From assembly GCA_030323885.1 (NCBI GenBank), contig CM059188.1, positions 111,692,763 through 111,756,762 on the forward strand: a DNA stretch of 64,000 nt. Reading direction: 5' to 3'. Position 1 is the first letter of the stretch, and each line of letters begins with the position of its first letter. Origin of the DNA: Branchipolynoe longqiensis. Lineage: Eukaryota > Annelida > Polychaeta > Phyllodocida > Polynoidae. A model generated the notes under the pieces. That model made no database searches and was not told the DNA's origin. It saw only the letters and a program-made list of their open reading frames with translations. The position numbers and the translations under genes are program-made. This document shows, one piece after another, positions 9,590-20,429 of this stretch.

Positions 9590-10485
9590 CATGAAGAGAG
9601 GGAGGGCCAGGGTGGCCGTCTGTGTGAAGGAGGGGAGGGTTGTGTGTGAAGAAGGCAGGGTTGTGGCGTGTGTCTGTAGGGATGTGTGTGGGTGGGGGAG
9701 GGCAGGGTTGCCGTCTGTGTAGAGGAGGGGAGGGTTGTGTGTGAAGAGGGCATGGTTGTGGCGTGTTTTGTGTAGGGGGTGTGTGGGTGGGGGAGGGCAG
9801 GGTTGCCGTCTGTGTGGAGGAGGGGAGGGTCGTGGCGTATGTGTGTGTGGAGGGTTATGTGTGGGTAGGAATGGGAGGGTTGTGGCGTGTATGTGTGTGT
9901 GTGTGTAGGGGAGGTTGTTGTGTCTGTGGATGAGGGAGGTGAGGGTTGTGGTGTGTGTGTGTGTGGAGGGGTGTGTGGTTGGGGGAGGGGAGGATTGTAG
10001 AGTGTGTGTGGATGGGGGAGGTTGTGTGTGGATGGGGGAAGGGAGGGTTGTGGTGTGTATGTGTGTACGAGTAGGGGAGGTTGTTTGTGGGTGGGGAGAG
10101 GGGAGGCTTGTGTCGCGTGTGTGTGTGTGTGTCGAGAGGAGGTTGTGTGTGTGGATGGGGGAAAGGAGGGCTGTGGTGTGTGTCTATGATGGGGAGGTTG
10201 TGGCGTGTATGGATGGAGGAGGGGATGGTTGTGTCACGTGTGTGCGTGTGTGTGGAGGGGAGGTTGATGTGTGTGTTGATGGGGAGGGGAGGTTGTTGTG
10301 TGTGTGGGTGTGTGTGTGTGTGGAGGGGAAGTTGTTGTGTGTGTTGATGGGGGAGGGGAGGTTGTTGTGTGCGTGTGTGGGTGTGTGTGTGGAGCGGAGG
10401 TTGTTCTGTGTGTTCATGGGGACGGGAGGTTGTTGTGTGCGTATGTGTGTGTGGAGGGGAAGTTGTTGTGTGTGTTGATGGGGTA
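9590..10485. repeat. GT/GGGGAGG minisatellite
   Basis: Degenerate units alternate (GT)n with GGAGGGGAGGTTGTTGTG. Long frames on both strands are translations of the repeat. The G-tracts make quadruplexes plausible on the plus strand. Confidence 0.85.
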
Positions 10486-10491
10486 GGGGAG

Positions 10492-10690
10492 TGATTGTCG
10501 GCAGTGTGATGCCTGCTAGATACCTTCTGACAGTTGTGATTGTCAGCAGTGTGATGCCTGCCAGACACCTTCTGACAGTTGTGATTGTTTGTCAGCAGTG
10601 TGATGCATGTCAGACACCTTCTGACAGTTGCGATTGTCGGCAGTGTGATGCCCACCAGACTCCTGACCGTGGTAATTATCAGCAATGTGA
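10492..10690. repeat. ~45-bp tandem repeat, about four copies
   Basis: The unit contains GATTGTCAGCAGTGTGATGC and CCAGACACCTTCTGACAG. The last copy is diverged. Confidence 0.85.
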
Positions 10691-10777
10691 TGAGATTCAC
10701 GATTCTTTATTGAGCATTGTAATTGAGTTTACAAATGGGTCCCATATTACTTATATACAGGGAGGCAGTTGACTCTG

Positions 10778-10835
10778 TGCGTAGCGATGCTACACTACCG
10801 TTGGCAGGCTGGTCAATTATCCAGGGTGTGATTAC
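10778..10835 (+). repeat. direct repeat, proximal copy
   Basis: About 55 bases with GCGATGCTACACTACCGTTG and ATCCAGGGTGTGATTAC. A second copy is at 11,663-11,722. The pair brackets a family F repeat and two family C MITEs. Confidence 0.8.
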
Positions 10836-10863
10836 TGTAACCAATATTTATATATATATATAT

Positions 10864-10990
10864 GCTCTATAAGCCGTTATATGAGTATAATGAGCCCAGA
10901 AGCTTCCATCTGCTCCTGAGCCCTTACTCCTCCTCCCTCGGTCATCGACTGGAGGAGCCTTGATTGAGTCATCTATTGTTCCAGCTTACC
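10864..10990 (+). repeat. TA-anchored repeat family F, copy
   Basis: Directly follows a TA run. It has CTCTATAAGCCGTTATATGA and GAGTATAATG, then TCATCGACTGGAGGAGCC, matching the order of words in the other copies. Confidence 0.5.
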
Positions 10991-11087
10991 TAACCTCAGA
11001 TCCAATTGGGGGCACCACCTATCTGCTCACGCATCAACTGCCTCCCCATCTACCCTCATTTTATCACTTAAATATTATATATGAAGT

Positions 11088-11318
11088 GTTCAGGCGTAAA
11101 ACCCTAAGAAGGACAATCCAACATTCTAATTACAATCAAATATTTTTTACCTAAAGGTAATTTTAATTGTCACTAATTGCACTTTTTTTGTGATGTTAAT
11201 GATTATGGAGCATTGAACCAAAAAAAAGAGGAACGTAAAGAAAAGAACTATTTGAACGTTTGATTCCAATGTTTATCTCAAATCTTCGATAGGCATTTAC
11301 GAGCTTTTGCGCCTGAAC
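11088..11318. mobile_element. MITE family C, copy 2
   Basis: Ends GTTCAGGCGTAAAACCCTAA and TTTTGCGCCTGAAC are inverted. The internal words match the copy at 7,264. It encodes no protein. Confidence 0.75.
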
Positions 11319-11377
11319 TCTTTATTAATCTGGACTTGTTAATCTGGACTGAGAGGACCCGAGACTACACTTGAAGA

Positions 11378-11604
11378 GCTCAGGCCCAAAACCGCGTAAA
11401 CGCCGATCCAAAAATTGAGCTAAACATTGAAATCAAACCTTCAAAAAAATCCTTTGTTTACATTCCTATGTTTTTGTTCATCGTTCCATAATCATTATAT
11501 CACTTTGAAAGTGGAATTAATAAGAATTAAAATTAGCTTCTTGGAAAAATCTTATATTTAAAACAAAATTTTGGATTGGCATTTACGGGGTTTTACACCT
11601 GAAC
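11378..11604. mobile_element. MITE family C, copy 3
   Basis: Left end GCTCAGGCCCAAAACCGCGT and right end ACGGGGTTTTACACCTGAAC. Its interior is inverted relative to copy 2 (TCGTTCCATAATCATTATA). Confidence 0.75.
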
Positions 11605-11662
11605 TTTTCGCATTATCACCCCCCCCCCCCCCCACCCGTACCTCTCCATCCCCGCCTACATC

Positions 11663-11722
11663 TGTGAGTGGCGATGCTACACTACCGTTGGCAGCAGGCT
11701 GGTGAAATATCCAGGGTGTGAT
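11663..11722 (+). repeat. direct repeat, distal copy
   Basis: Partner of 10,778-10,835. It has an extra GCA, so they are near-identical rather than exact. Confidence 0.8.
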
Positions 11723-12135
11723 TACCTCGTGCACACAATCTGAAGCCACTGCTATATGAAGCCACACGGGACAGGGAGAACAACCCACGGTCCGCAGGGA
11801 ACCAGTCAGCAGGGAACCAGTCGGCACAGCAACTCCCACAACACGCCGCGAGCAGCTAACGTCCGCAGCGCCACAGCGGCGTGCATGAGAACTTCTGTGA
11901 TTGACGGATGTGAAGGGTTGGGTGAGGAGATGTTCGTTCGCGTGTACATGCGGGCACGTGTGTGAGTGTGAGTTGAGTTGGTTAGTTGGTTGGTTGTTGG
12001 AGGCATACGTCCTGGCAACATATAAGGTCATATCATGACAGGAGTTGAGTTGGCGGTGGAGGAGATGGGTGAGCAGTTCTTTCCAGTCGCTCTGTTTAGT
12101 AGAAGTCATGGACGGGCATGGAACTGTATTCCTGT
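11723..12135. other. no recognisable gene; moderately GC-rich unique sequence
   Basis: Short frames occur on both strands but none has a recognisable domain. AGGGAACCAGTC occurs twice in tandem near 11,800. Confidence 0.35.
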
Positions 12136-12692
12136 GCATACGTGGGTGTGGGTGTGTGTGCGGGTACGGGTGAGGGTGTGTGTGTGTATGCGGGTGAGGG
12201 TGTGTGTGTGTGGGTGCGTGGGGGTGTGGGTGTGGGTGGATGCGGGTGCGGGTGTGGGTGGGTGTGGGTACGGGTGTGGTTGTGGGTGCGGGTGTGGGTG
12301 TAGGTGCAGGTGTGGGTGTAGGTGTGGTGTGGTGCGGGTGTGGGTGCGGGTGTGGGTGTGTGTGTGGGTGCCGGTGCGGGTATGGGGGTGGGTGCGGGTG
12401 CGGGAGCGGGTGTGGGTGGGTGTAGTGTGGGTGCGGGTGTAGTTGCGGGTGAGGGTGTGGGTGCGGGTGCGGTTGCGGGTGTGGGTGTGGGTGTGGGTGG
12501 GTTTGGGTGTGTGTGGGTGTGTGTGTGTGGGTGTGCGGGTGTGGGTGCGTGTGTGTGGGGGGCGGGTGTGGGTGTGGGTTTGGGTGCGGGTGTGGGTGTG
12601 GGTGCGGGTGTGGGTGTGGGTGCGGGTGTGGCTGGGGGTGCGGGGGGTGCGGGTGTGGGTGTGGGTGTGGGTGTGGGTGTGGGTGTGGGTGA
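12136..12692. repeat. (GGGTGT/GGGTGC)n microsatellite
   Basis: About 90 hexamers of GGGTGT with frequent GGGTGC variants. The G-rich strand is plus. Frames of over 100 residues in all directions are artefacts. Quadruplex formation is likely. Confidence 0.95.
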
Positions 12693-13075
12693 CAGTGGTG
12701 GTGTGTGACAGTGGTTGTATGTGACAGTGGTGGTGTGTGACAGTGGTGATGTGACAGCAGTGGTGTATGACAGTGGTGGTGCGCGATAGTGATGGGATGT
12801 GACAGTAGTGGTGTGTGACATTGGTTGTATGTGACAGTGGTGATGTGTAATAGTGGTGGTATGTGACAGTGGTGGTGTGTGATATTGGTGGTGTCTGACA
12901 GTGGTGGTGTGTGACAGTGGTGGTGTGTCAGTGGTGGTGTGTGACAGTGCTGGTATGTGACAGTGGTGGTGTGTGACAGCGGTGGTATGTGACAGTGGTG
13001 GTGTGTGACAGTGGTGGTGTGTGACAGCGGTGGTGTGTGACAGTGGTGGTGATGTGGCAGCGTCTGGCATTGGCC
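12693..13075. repeat. ~16-bp minisatellite (GACAGTGGTGGTGTGT)n
   Basis: About 22 degenerate copies directly continue the GGGTGT array. The join suggests that one repeat grew from the edge of the other. Confidence 0.9.
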
Positions 13076-13197
13076 GTGAGTGTGGTGGGTGTGGTGGATG
13101 TCATATTTGGTTTACTTACGGTTGTTGTTGTTAATAACGCACGCGATGTGACACAACGCGGGTGAAATAGGGCCGAGTGTGGCAGTTATGATGGTGG

Positions 13198-13760
13198 CTG
13201 CGGTGGTGGTGGTGGTTGATGGTGGTGATGGTGGTTGATGGTGGTGGTGGTCAGCCCACGCATGGGTGATGGGTGGAGATAGATGAAGCTGACTGGTTGT
13301 GATCGATGTGCTGCTGGTGAGAATAATGTGAAGTAGGGGCGCGCGCGCGTGTGTGTGTGGGTGGGTGTGAGTGTGAGGGGGTTTGTCTGTGGGTGTGGGC
13401 GATGTGTGAGTGTGTATGAGTGTGTGTGGGCGTGTGTAGGTGTGGGCGATGTGTGTGGCTGTTGTGTGGGTGTGGGTGGGTGTGTGGGTGGCTGTTGTGT
13501 TTGTGTGGCTGTTGTGTGTGTGTGGCTGTGGTGTGTGTGTGGGTGGCTGTGGGGTGTGTGTGGGTGGGTGTGTGGGTGGTGTGGGTGGGTGTGGGTGGCT
13601 GTTGTGTGTGTGTGGGCGGTTGTGTGGATTTGGGTTGTTGTTGTGTGGGTGTGGGTGGGTGGCTGTTGGGGCTGTGTCTGGGGGGGGGGGGTATGGCCGA
13701 TGTGTGTGTGTGTGGGTGGTGGGGGGGGGGGCGATGTGTGGGTGGTGGACACGGGGGCGG
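13198..13760. repeat. GGTGGT and GTGTGTGGGTG-rich low-complexity tract
   Basis: GGTGGTGGT runs (13,198-13,250) are followed, after a short unique stretch, by GT-rich words such as TGTGTGGCTGTTGTGTG and two poly-G runs near 13,681 and 13,721. Confidence 0.85.
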
Positions 13761-14003
13761 TAGTTGATGTAGGTAAGATGGCGAGTTTTGCTGTGGATAC
13801 TACAGCAGATAGCATCGGTTGCCAATTGGGGTATGGCTTTAAATGATTGATATATATGGTTGTTGGAAGGTGTGTGTTTTATGGATGTGGTTGCGGGTGA
13901 GGTTGTGTATCTACAGTGTTGCAAGCACTGCTTTGGATGTGAGTGAAAGCGGGGTTTTGTAGATGGGTGCTTGTTGTGGATGTTATGCAAATATATGATT
14001 GAT

Positions 14004-14317
14004 TGTTGGGGTTTGACGTCCTAGCAATATCTAGCATCATATCGGGACGGGTACCGACTTGTGACAGTGCACATTCATGGTGACTTTATAGTGCTGCCCC
14101 ACTGGAAGATCAGGCTGCCAGCACCATGACCCGATATCCCAGTCAGATCATCCTGATAGTGTGCAGACCAGTCTTTGCCCTATCATAGTTATGTCAAGCG
14201 CCAGGCTAGGTAGCAACAAGTACCAATTTTGTAAGTCATTGGTTTGACTCGGCTGGGTCTCAAACTCCAAACCTTCCGCACGGGAAGTCTGCGCTCTGCC
14301 GATTCGGCCACCGCGTC
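14004..14317 (-). mobile_element. tRNA-headed SINE, type A
   Basis: Reads tail to head on the plus strand: GACGTCCTAGCAATATCTAG to CCGATTCGGCCACCGCGTC. The head is the GCGGTGGCCGAATCGG subtype. Confidence 0.8.
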
Positions 14318-14361
14318 AGGTTGTGGATTTTGGTGATATATACTGAGTCAAGCACATGCTT

Positions 14362-14557
14362 GTCGGAAAAGCTCTCTAACCGACCACCTCCACAGATTGA
14401 CGACTCCACTATATCGATCGTTTTATTTGGGTCCCAAACGATCGGCCATATAAATACTATTGTAACAATAACAACAAAACTCCCTAAACCGACCACCTCC
14501 CTAAATGGATCATTTAAAGTCGGTCCCATGGTGCGTCGATTTAGAGAAATTTTACTG
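14362..14557. mobile_element. pogo/Tigger-like MITE P2
   Basis: GCTCTCTAACCGACCACCTC on the left and AGAGAAATTTTACTG followed by TA on the right. Internal GATCGTTTTATTTGGGTCCC is shared with the other copies. Confidence 0.7.
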
Positions 14558-14576
14558 TATATGTATAACTTGTGTG

Positions 14577-14766
14577 CGGTGTGGGTGTGGGTGTGAGTGT
14601 GGGTGTGGGTGTGGGTGTGGGTGTGGGTGTGGGTGTGGGTGTGGTGTGGGTGTGGGTGGGGGTGTGGGTGTGTGGGGTGTGGGTGTGGGTGTGTGGTGTG
14701 GGTGTGGGTGTGGGTGTGGGTGTGGGTGTGGGTGTGGGTGTGGGTGTGGGTGTGGGTGTGAGTAGG
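14577..14766. repeat. (GGGTGT)n microsatellite
   Basis: About 30 hexamers, starting about 20 bases after MITE P2. Confidence 0.95.
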
Positions 14767-14878
14767 GGGAGGGGTCAGGGTGTTGTGGATTGATGCAGCG
14801 CCTGGCCGGACGTTGCCTCTGAGGCATTGACCGCTCCAGTGTAAGCAGTGCCCAGCTTGTAGCTGAGGCAGTCCCGGG

Positions 14879-15205
14879 GTGGTTGGGAGTTTTACATCGT
14901 CCCAACATCTGAGGTCATATCAGGACAGGAACCGACTTGTGACAGTGCACACTCATGGCAATTTTATAGTGCTGCCCCACTGGGAAATCAGGCCACCAGC
15001 ACCATGACCCAATATCCCACTCAGTCACATTATCCTGACACCAAGCCAACCAGTCCTGACTTACCCTATCCTATTAATGCCAAGCGCCAAGCTAGGAAGC
15101 AACAAGTATCAATTTAGTAAATCATTGCATTGACTCGATCGGGAATTGAACTCCCGATCTCCCACACAGGAGTCTTGCGCTCTACCGATTTGGCCACCGC
15201 GTCCA
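14879..15205 (-). mobile_element. tRNA-headed SINE, type A
   Basis: Complete from tail (GGAGTTTTACATCGTCC-like at 14,887) to head (CTACCGATTTGGCCACCGC). It is flanked by related CAGTGTAAGCAGTG words (14,836 and 15,205), which may be part of a longer target duplication. Confidence 0.8.
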
Positions 15206-15253
15206 GTGTAAGCAGTGGCTGGCTTGTAGCTGAGGCAGTCCCGGTGTTGCAGT

Positions 15254-15720
15254 TTCCCAGGGACACCAGTTTGCGAGGGACACATCGCTTCTGCACATGC
15301 GTCAAAATCGAACAGCATCATCACTAACCTTATGAATTTAATATAATGTTTTTGGTAAAGATGTTTTCTATATGTGTACCAATCGATTTGTTTCTAAATG
15401 GTGTAATTTAAGAGATATTTGAGTCCTTCTGTATTTTCTGTATGAACATTGCTCATGACCATTGACAATGCCTTGAGTTTGACAGTATGTGCAGTGCAAA
15501 ACGTTAGTTTTATTCCAAACTAATAGAATTCAAGAACCCCAACCGTATAAATTTAATATAGTCTTTATGGTAAAGATGTTTTCTATATGTGTACCAAGCG
15601 ATTTGTTTCTAGATGGTGTAATTTGGGAGATATTTGACTTCTTCTGTTTGAAGATTTGCTCACGGCCATTAACAATGCATTTGAATGGAAGTGTCCCTGG
15701 CAAACTGGTGTCCCTCGGAA
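15254..15720. mobile_element. MITE with GGGACACCAGTTTGC ends and internal duplication
   Basis: Inverted ends TTCCCAGGGACACCAGTTTG / CAAACTGGTGTCCCTCGGAA enclose two direct copies of a segment of about 145 bases. These start at 15,339 and 15,544 and share GGTAAAGATGTTTTCTATAT. No TSD could be fixed, because the flanks are themselves complementary. Confidence 0.6.
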
Positions 15721-16080
15721 TCCGCATCACCTGCAACTGGAGGCGGCGAGCCGGGTCAATCAGCAGATCGCATCAGCGAGGTCAGCCACGTCATCAAGGA
15801 CCTCTGGCCGTGAGTTGGGCGCAGTTCCGGCCCACAATGCATCACGGCCTCGACGGCCGAATTATGACCCACCCTATGTCCAATTAAAACACTCCTCCAG
15901 CAGTTGTCCCCCTCCCAACCTCCGACCTCCAACCCCGCAATCCACACACACGCCGATGAAAGATTAATGCAGTCATTCAGCGCAATCTGAAGGCCGCCGT
16001 ACATTAAGCGACAGTGATTTGTTTTAAATTGTATTGAACCCCGTTGATCCGTACGTCAAATCCGTCTGACAGCTAAGAAG
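15721..16080. other. no recognisable gene
   Basis: Unique-looking, GC-moderate sequence. Short frames lack domains. Confidence 0.35.
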
Positions 16081-16400
16081 TAAAGCTTGTTATATTTAAT
16101 GACGCCTCTAGAGCACATTGATTTTCATCATCGGCTAATGGACGTCAAACATATGGTCATTCAGACACATTGGAGGACACCCACTGCCACCACATAGGCT
16201 ACTCTTTCCGATAAGGAGCAAGGGGACACTTTCCCACAGATAGGCCAGCACATGCCACAGCCTTTGATGAACCAATTGTGGACCACTGGTTGGAACGGAA
16301 ATAACCCAAACTGTAAATGGGTCCACTACGTGGGATCGATAGAATGAGCGACACCTTCACAGTTGGACACCATACCACCTGAGCTATGTACCGCTCCCCG
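16081..16400 (-). mobile_element. RUDI-like V-SINE, copy 1
   Basis: On the minus strand: a tRNA-like head at 16,400, the V-domain-like CCACAATTGGTTCATCAAAG near 16,265, and a tail with GTGCTCTAGAGGCGTC. From memory this closely resembles RUDI, a V-SINE widespread in molluscs. The name needs an alignment. Confidence 0.65.
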
Positions 16401-16423
16401 TCTGACAGCTTGCAACCAACGTA

Positions 16424-16424
16424 T

Positions 16425-16478
<54 letters not shown>
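16424..16478. repeat. (TA)n microsatellite
   Basis: A TA run with one TTTA interruption, directly before a family F repeat. Confidence 0.95.
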
Positions 16479-16482
<4 letters not shown>

Positions 16483-16776
16483 ATGCATAACGTATTATGC
16501 GAGTATAAAGGCATGGAAGGGAACTACTTCATTATTACTATTATTATACTTATATATCATTGCTTCTATGTTCACCTTCCACTGCCTTACCAATGCGACC
16601 CGTGGTGCCACCACCGGCTGTTTCTGTACCTAGCATGCACGGAAATCTCACTCCCAGCAGTGACATTTTTCTTTTTTTTAATGGGAAGGGCTCTTCACTC
16701 CTAGCGAGAGAATACATTCATCCCACTTAACTTTGTGTTGTGTCTCCTTTGTATCATAGCAGCCCTTTATATATAT
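16479..16776 (+). repeat. TA-anchored repeat family F, longest copy
   Basis: TGTGATGCATAACGTATTAT then GCGAGTATAAAGGCATGGAA follow (TA)n directly. CCCGTGGTGCCACCACCGGC and TAGCGAGAGAATACATTC come later, and the copy ends in another short TA run. About 300 bases; no inverted ends and no coding potential. Confidence 0.6.
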
Positions 16777-16879
16777 ATGAGCCTGTCTCAAAAGGTGATA
16801 ACTCTTTTTTTGTGTGTCTACATAACGATTGACACAAAATAACACAGAAACGGTTACACTGAAAACACAAGGATATGAA

Positions 16880-18005
16880 AACACAAGGATGTGAGGGTGT
16901 GTGAGGTGTGAGGGTGTGGAGGTTTATGAGTTAGGGTGTGGGTGTTATGGGATGTGAGGGCGTGTGAGGGTGCGTGAGGGTGTGTGAGGGTGTGTGAGGG
17001 TGTGGATGTTCATGAGTTAGGGTGGGGGTGTTAGGGGATGTGAGGGTGTGTGAGGGTGTGGAGGTTTATGAGTTAGGGTGGGGGTGTTAGGGGATGTGAG
17101 GGTGTGTGAGGGTGCGTGAGGGTGTGTGAGGGTGTGTGAGGGTGTGTGAGGGTGTGGATGTTCATGAGTTAGGGTGGGGGTGTTAGGGGATGTGAGGGTG
17201 TGTGAGGGTGTGGAGGTTTATGAGTTAGGGTGGGGGTGTTAGGGGATGTGAGGGCGTGTGAGGGTGCGTGAGGGTGTGTGAGGGTGTGTGAGGGTGTGGA
17301 GGTTCATGAGTTAGGGTGGGGTGTTAGGGATGTGAGGGTGTGTGAGGGTGTGGAGGATTATGAGTTAGGGTGGGGGTGTTAGGGGATGTGAGGGCATGTG
17401 AGGGTGTGTGAGGGTGTGTGAGGGGGTGTGAGGGTGTGGTGTTCATGAGTTAGGGTGGGGGTGTTAGGGGTGTGAGGGTGTGAGGGTGTGTGAGGGTGTG
17501 GAGGTTTATTGTGAAGGGTGGGGGTGTTAGGGGATGTGAGGGCGTGTGAGGGTGTGTGAGGGTGGGATGTTAATAGTTAGGGTGGGGGTGTTAGGGGATG
17601 TGAGGGTGTGTGAGGGTGTGGATGTTCATGAGTTAGTGTGGGGGTGAGTTAGGGGATGTGAGGGTGTGTGAGAGGTGTGGAGGTTTATGAGTTAGCGTGG
17701 GGGTGTTAGGGGATTGAGGGGGGTGAGGGTGTGTGAGGGTGTGTGAGGGTGTGGGGAGGTTCATGAGTTAGGGTGGGGGTGTTAGGGGATGTGAGGGTGT
17801 GTGAGGGTGTGTGAGGGTGTGTGAGGGTGTGTGAGGGTGTGTGAGGGTGTGTGAGGGTGTGCAGGTTTATGAGTTAGGGTGGGGGTGTTAGGGTGTGTGA
17901 GGGCGTGGAGGCATATGGGGTAGTGTGGGGTGTTATGGGATGTAAGGGTGTGTGAGGGTGTGTGAGGGTGTCTGAGGGTGTCTGAGGGCGTCTGAGGGGG
18001 AGTGT
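16880..18005. repeat. G-rich minisatellite with telomere-like TTAGGG words
   Basis: Composite units of variable GAGGGTGTGT runs plus a nearly constant block TATGAGTTAGGGTGGGGGTG and TTAGGGGATGTGAGGG. The block recurs about a dozen times, 50 to 120 bases apart. All G-tracts are on the plus strand. Confidence 0.9.
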
Positions 18006-18245
18006 GTGAGTGGGGGCTACGTGGGAGGCACCAATTTACAAGCAACGCCCGAGGGTTCACTCTAAACACCACTAGGACTGAAAGGTCGGAGAAGTCAAGA
18101 ATGAACAGTATTTATCGACAAGCACGCCGAACTCTACCAGTACCAACAGGGAGCATGGGAAATGTACAATAACACCTTCGGAACATCAACTAAATGCTTG
18201 CCAGAAGAGCTCTGCCAGAAACATGTTAGATGTGCGAGGTACAGA

Positions 18246-18833
18246 CGATTGGGTGGGTGTTGGAGTTTTACATCTCGAACGGACGGGGCTGCCCTCTATG
18301 GAAAATCTTCTGATCAAAAAGAATCTCCGACAGGCTACCAAAGCAGATCCTCTATTCTCAACTGTCTTCTGGCTACAGTTCAAGGATACCATCAAGAGAA
18401 ACCTGAAGCTGAGAGACATTAAGACCGACTCATGGACGCAACTCTGACAGCAGAGAGCTAAAAGGAGAGCGGCAGTCAAGTAATGAAAGCAGTCACATCA
18501 CGACCGACAGCATGATGATGATGACACCCTGTCCACTTCTAAGGTCATATAAGGATTGGTATCGACTTGTGACAATTCACACTCATGGTAACTTTATAGT
18601 GCTACCCCACTGGGAAATCAAGCCACCAGCACAATGACCTGATATCCCACGAGGTCACATTATCCAGTCCTTGCCATATCCTAATAATGCCAAGAGCCTG
18701 GCTAGGAGGCGACAAGTATATCTTTTTAGTCAGCAGTTTGACTCGACCAGGGTTCAAACTGTGGGTTCGAATCCCACGATTTACCAAAACGGGAGATGGA
18801 CGCTCAACTTATTCAGCCATCCCGTCTGGTGGG
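18246..18833 (-). mobile_element. tRNA-headed SINE, type A, interrupted
   Basis: The tail end is at 18,246-18,275; the rest runs 18,535-18,833 to the head (TTCAGCCATCCCGTCTGG). The gap holds the LINE-like fragment, so that fragment is younger than the SINE. Confidence 0.7.
18276..18534 (+). pseudogene. degenerate non-LTR retrotransposon 3' fragment (C-terminus of RT ORF)
   Basis: The translation around 18,375-18,450 reads FKDTIKRNLKLRDIKTDSW, then a stop and RAKRR. This resembles the end of LINE reverse-transcriptase ORFs, where an RFKD...LK...W...DR.KWR pattern is common. Upstream frames are disrupted and no catalytic reverse-transcriptase motif is present. The fragment interrupts a minus-strand SINE: GTTGGAGTTTTACATC lies before it and TCTAAGGTCATATAAGG after it. 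The family is uncertain, and this could be chance similarity over a short stretch. Confidence 0.4.
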
Positions 18834-18879
18834 TGCAGACGAAGGTGAAGAAGATGGAGAGGACAATGAAAAGAAGGAG

Positions 18880-20083
18880 GACGGGGAAGGAGGAGGAGGA
18901 GGTGGCGAAGGAGGTGGTGGAGAAGTGGAAGAAGGAGGAGGGGGTGGAGGAGGAGGAGTGGGAGAAGGAGGAGGTGATGGAGGTGGAGGTGGAGGAGGAG
19001 GAGGAGGAGGAGTGGGAGAAGGAGGAGGTGATGGAGGTGGAGGTGGAGGAGGAGGAGGAGGAAGGAGGAGGAGAGTGGGGAGAAGGAGGAGGTGATGGAG
19101 GTGGAGGAGGAGGAGGAGAGGAAGCGGAGGAGGAAGGAGGAGGAGGAGTGGGAGAAGGAGGAGGTGATGGAGGTGGAGGTGGAGGAGGAGGAGGGAGGAG
19201 GAGGGAGGAGGAAGGAGGAGAGGAGTGGGAGAAGGGAGGAGGTGATGGAGGTGGAGGTGGAGGAGGAGGAGGAGGAAGGAGGAGGAGGAGTGGGGAGAAG
19301 GAGGAGGTGATGGAGGTGGAGGTGGAGGAGGAGGAGGAGGAGTGGGAGAAGGAGGAGGTGATGGAGGTGGGAGGGAGAGGAAGGAGGAGGAGTGGGAAGA
19401 AGGAGGAGGTGATGGAGGTAGGAGGAGGAGGAGGAGGGAGTGGGAGAAGGAGGAGGTGATGGAGGTGGAGGAGGAGGAGGAGTGGGAGAGGGAGGTGTTG
19501 GATGTGGAGGAGGAGGAGGAGGAGTGAGGAGAAGGAGGAGGTGATGGAGGTGGAGGTGGAGGAGGAGGAGGAGGAAGGAGGAGGAGGAGTGTGGGAGAAG
19601 GAGAGGTGTGGAGGTGGAGGTGGAGGAGGAGGAGGAGGAGGAGGAGGAGGAGTAGGAGAAGGAGGAGTGATGGAGGAGGGTGGAGGTGGAGGTGGAGGAG
19701 GAGGAGGAAGGGGATGAGGAGTGGACAAGGAGGAGGTGATGGAGGTGGAGGTGGAGGAGGAGGAGGAGTGGAGAAGGAGGAGGTGATGGAGGTGGAGGTG
19801 GTGGAGAGGAGGAGTGGGAGAAGGAGGAGGTGATGGAGGTGGAGGAGGAGGAGGAGGAAGGATGGGAGAAGGAGGAGGTGATGGAGGTGGAGGAGGAGGA
19901 GGAGGAGTGGGAGAAGGAGGAGGTGATGGAGGTGGAGGTGGAGGAGGAGGAGGAGGAAGGAGGAGGAGGAGTGGGAGAAGGAGGAGGTGATGGAGGTGGA
20001 GGTGGAGGAGGAGGAAGGAGGAGGAGGAGTGGGAGAAGGAGGAGGTGATGGAGGTGGAGGAGGAGGAGGAGGAGGAGGAGGAA
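18880..20083. repeat. homopurine GGA minisatellite, ~1.2 kb
   Basis: The plus strand is almost entirely A and G. A unit of about 45 to 75 bases contains GGAGAAGGAGGAGGTGATGG followed by GGAGGTGGAGGTGGAGGAGG. GGTGATGGAGG recurs about 17 times. Ser/Pro-rich (minus) and Glu/Gly-rich (plus) frames of up to 464 residues are translations of the repeat. Triplex (H-DNA) or quadruplex formation is plausible. Confidence 0.95.
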
Positions 20084-20429
20084 AGGGAAATGGGTTCAGA
20101 GTGCAAAGGGTGGGACATGAAGCTGGTCATCGTTTGGGTTGGGCTGAGTGGGGAAAACCCTAAAACCTGACTCACTAAGCCGGACCAAGCACCGGTGTTT
20201 ATTTAGGTACATACGCCATCTTCAAGGTCAAGAGCGTGCGGACAGTTTGGAGCCTGGAAGGCACTGTGACCTGCAATGGGTCCAGTCAGAGTTCGGCTGG
20301 GGGTGAGCGCTTCCACAAACACTTCAGTTGGGGTTATATCCGTAGACTAATTTGTCACAGATGCTGTGTGAGCTATAACTTACACTATAGTATAAGGATG
20401 GTGTTTTATTTTTTTATATATATATATAC

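Noticed and set aside
12096..13070. 324-residue minus-strand open frame rich in Thr, Pro and His
   Set aside because: It is a translation of GGGTGT and GACAGTGGTGGTGTGT repeats; stop codons are rare in such repeats.
16880..18005. True telomere or chromosome end
   Set aside because: TTAGGG words are interspersed, not tandem, and ordinary interspersed repeats continue on both sides.
18781..20175. 464-residue minus-strand Ser/Pro-rich open frame, and plus-strand Glu/Gly-rich frames
   Set aside because: They coincide exactly with the homopurine minisatellite and show no sequence other than the repeat.
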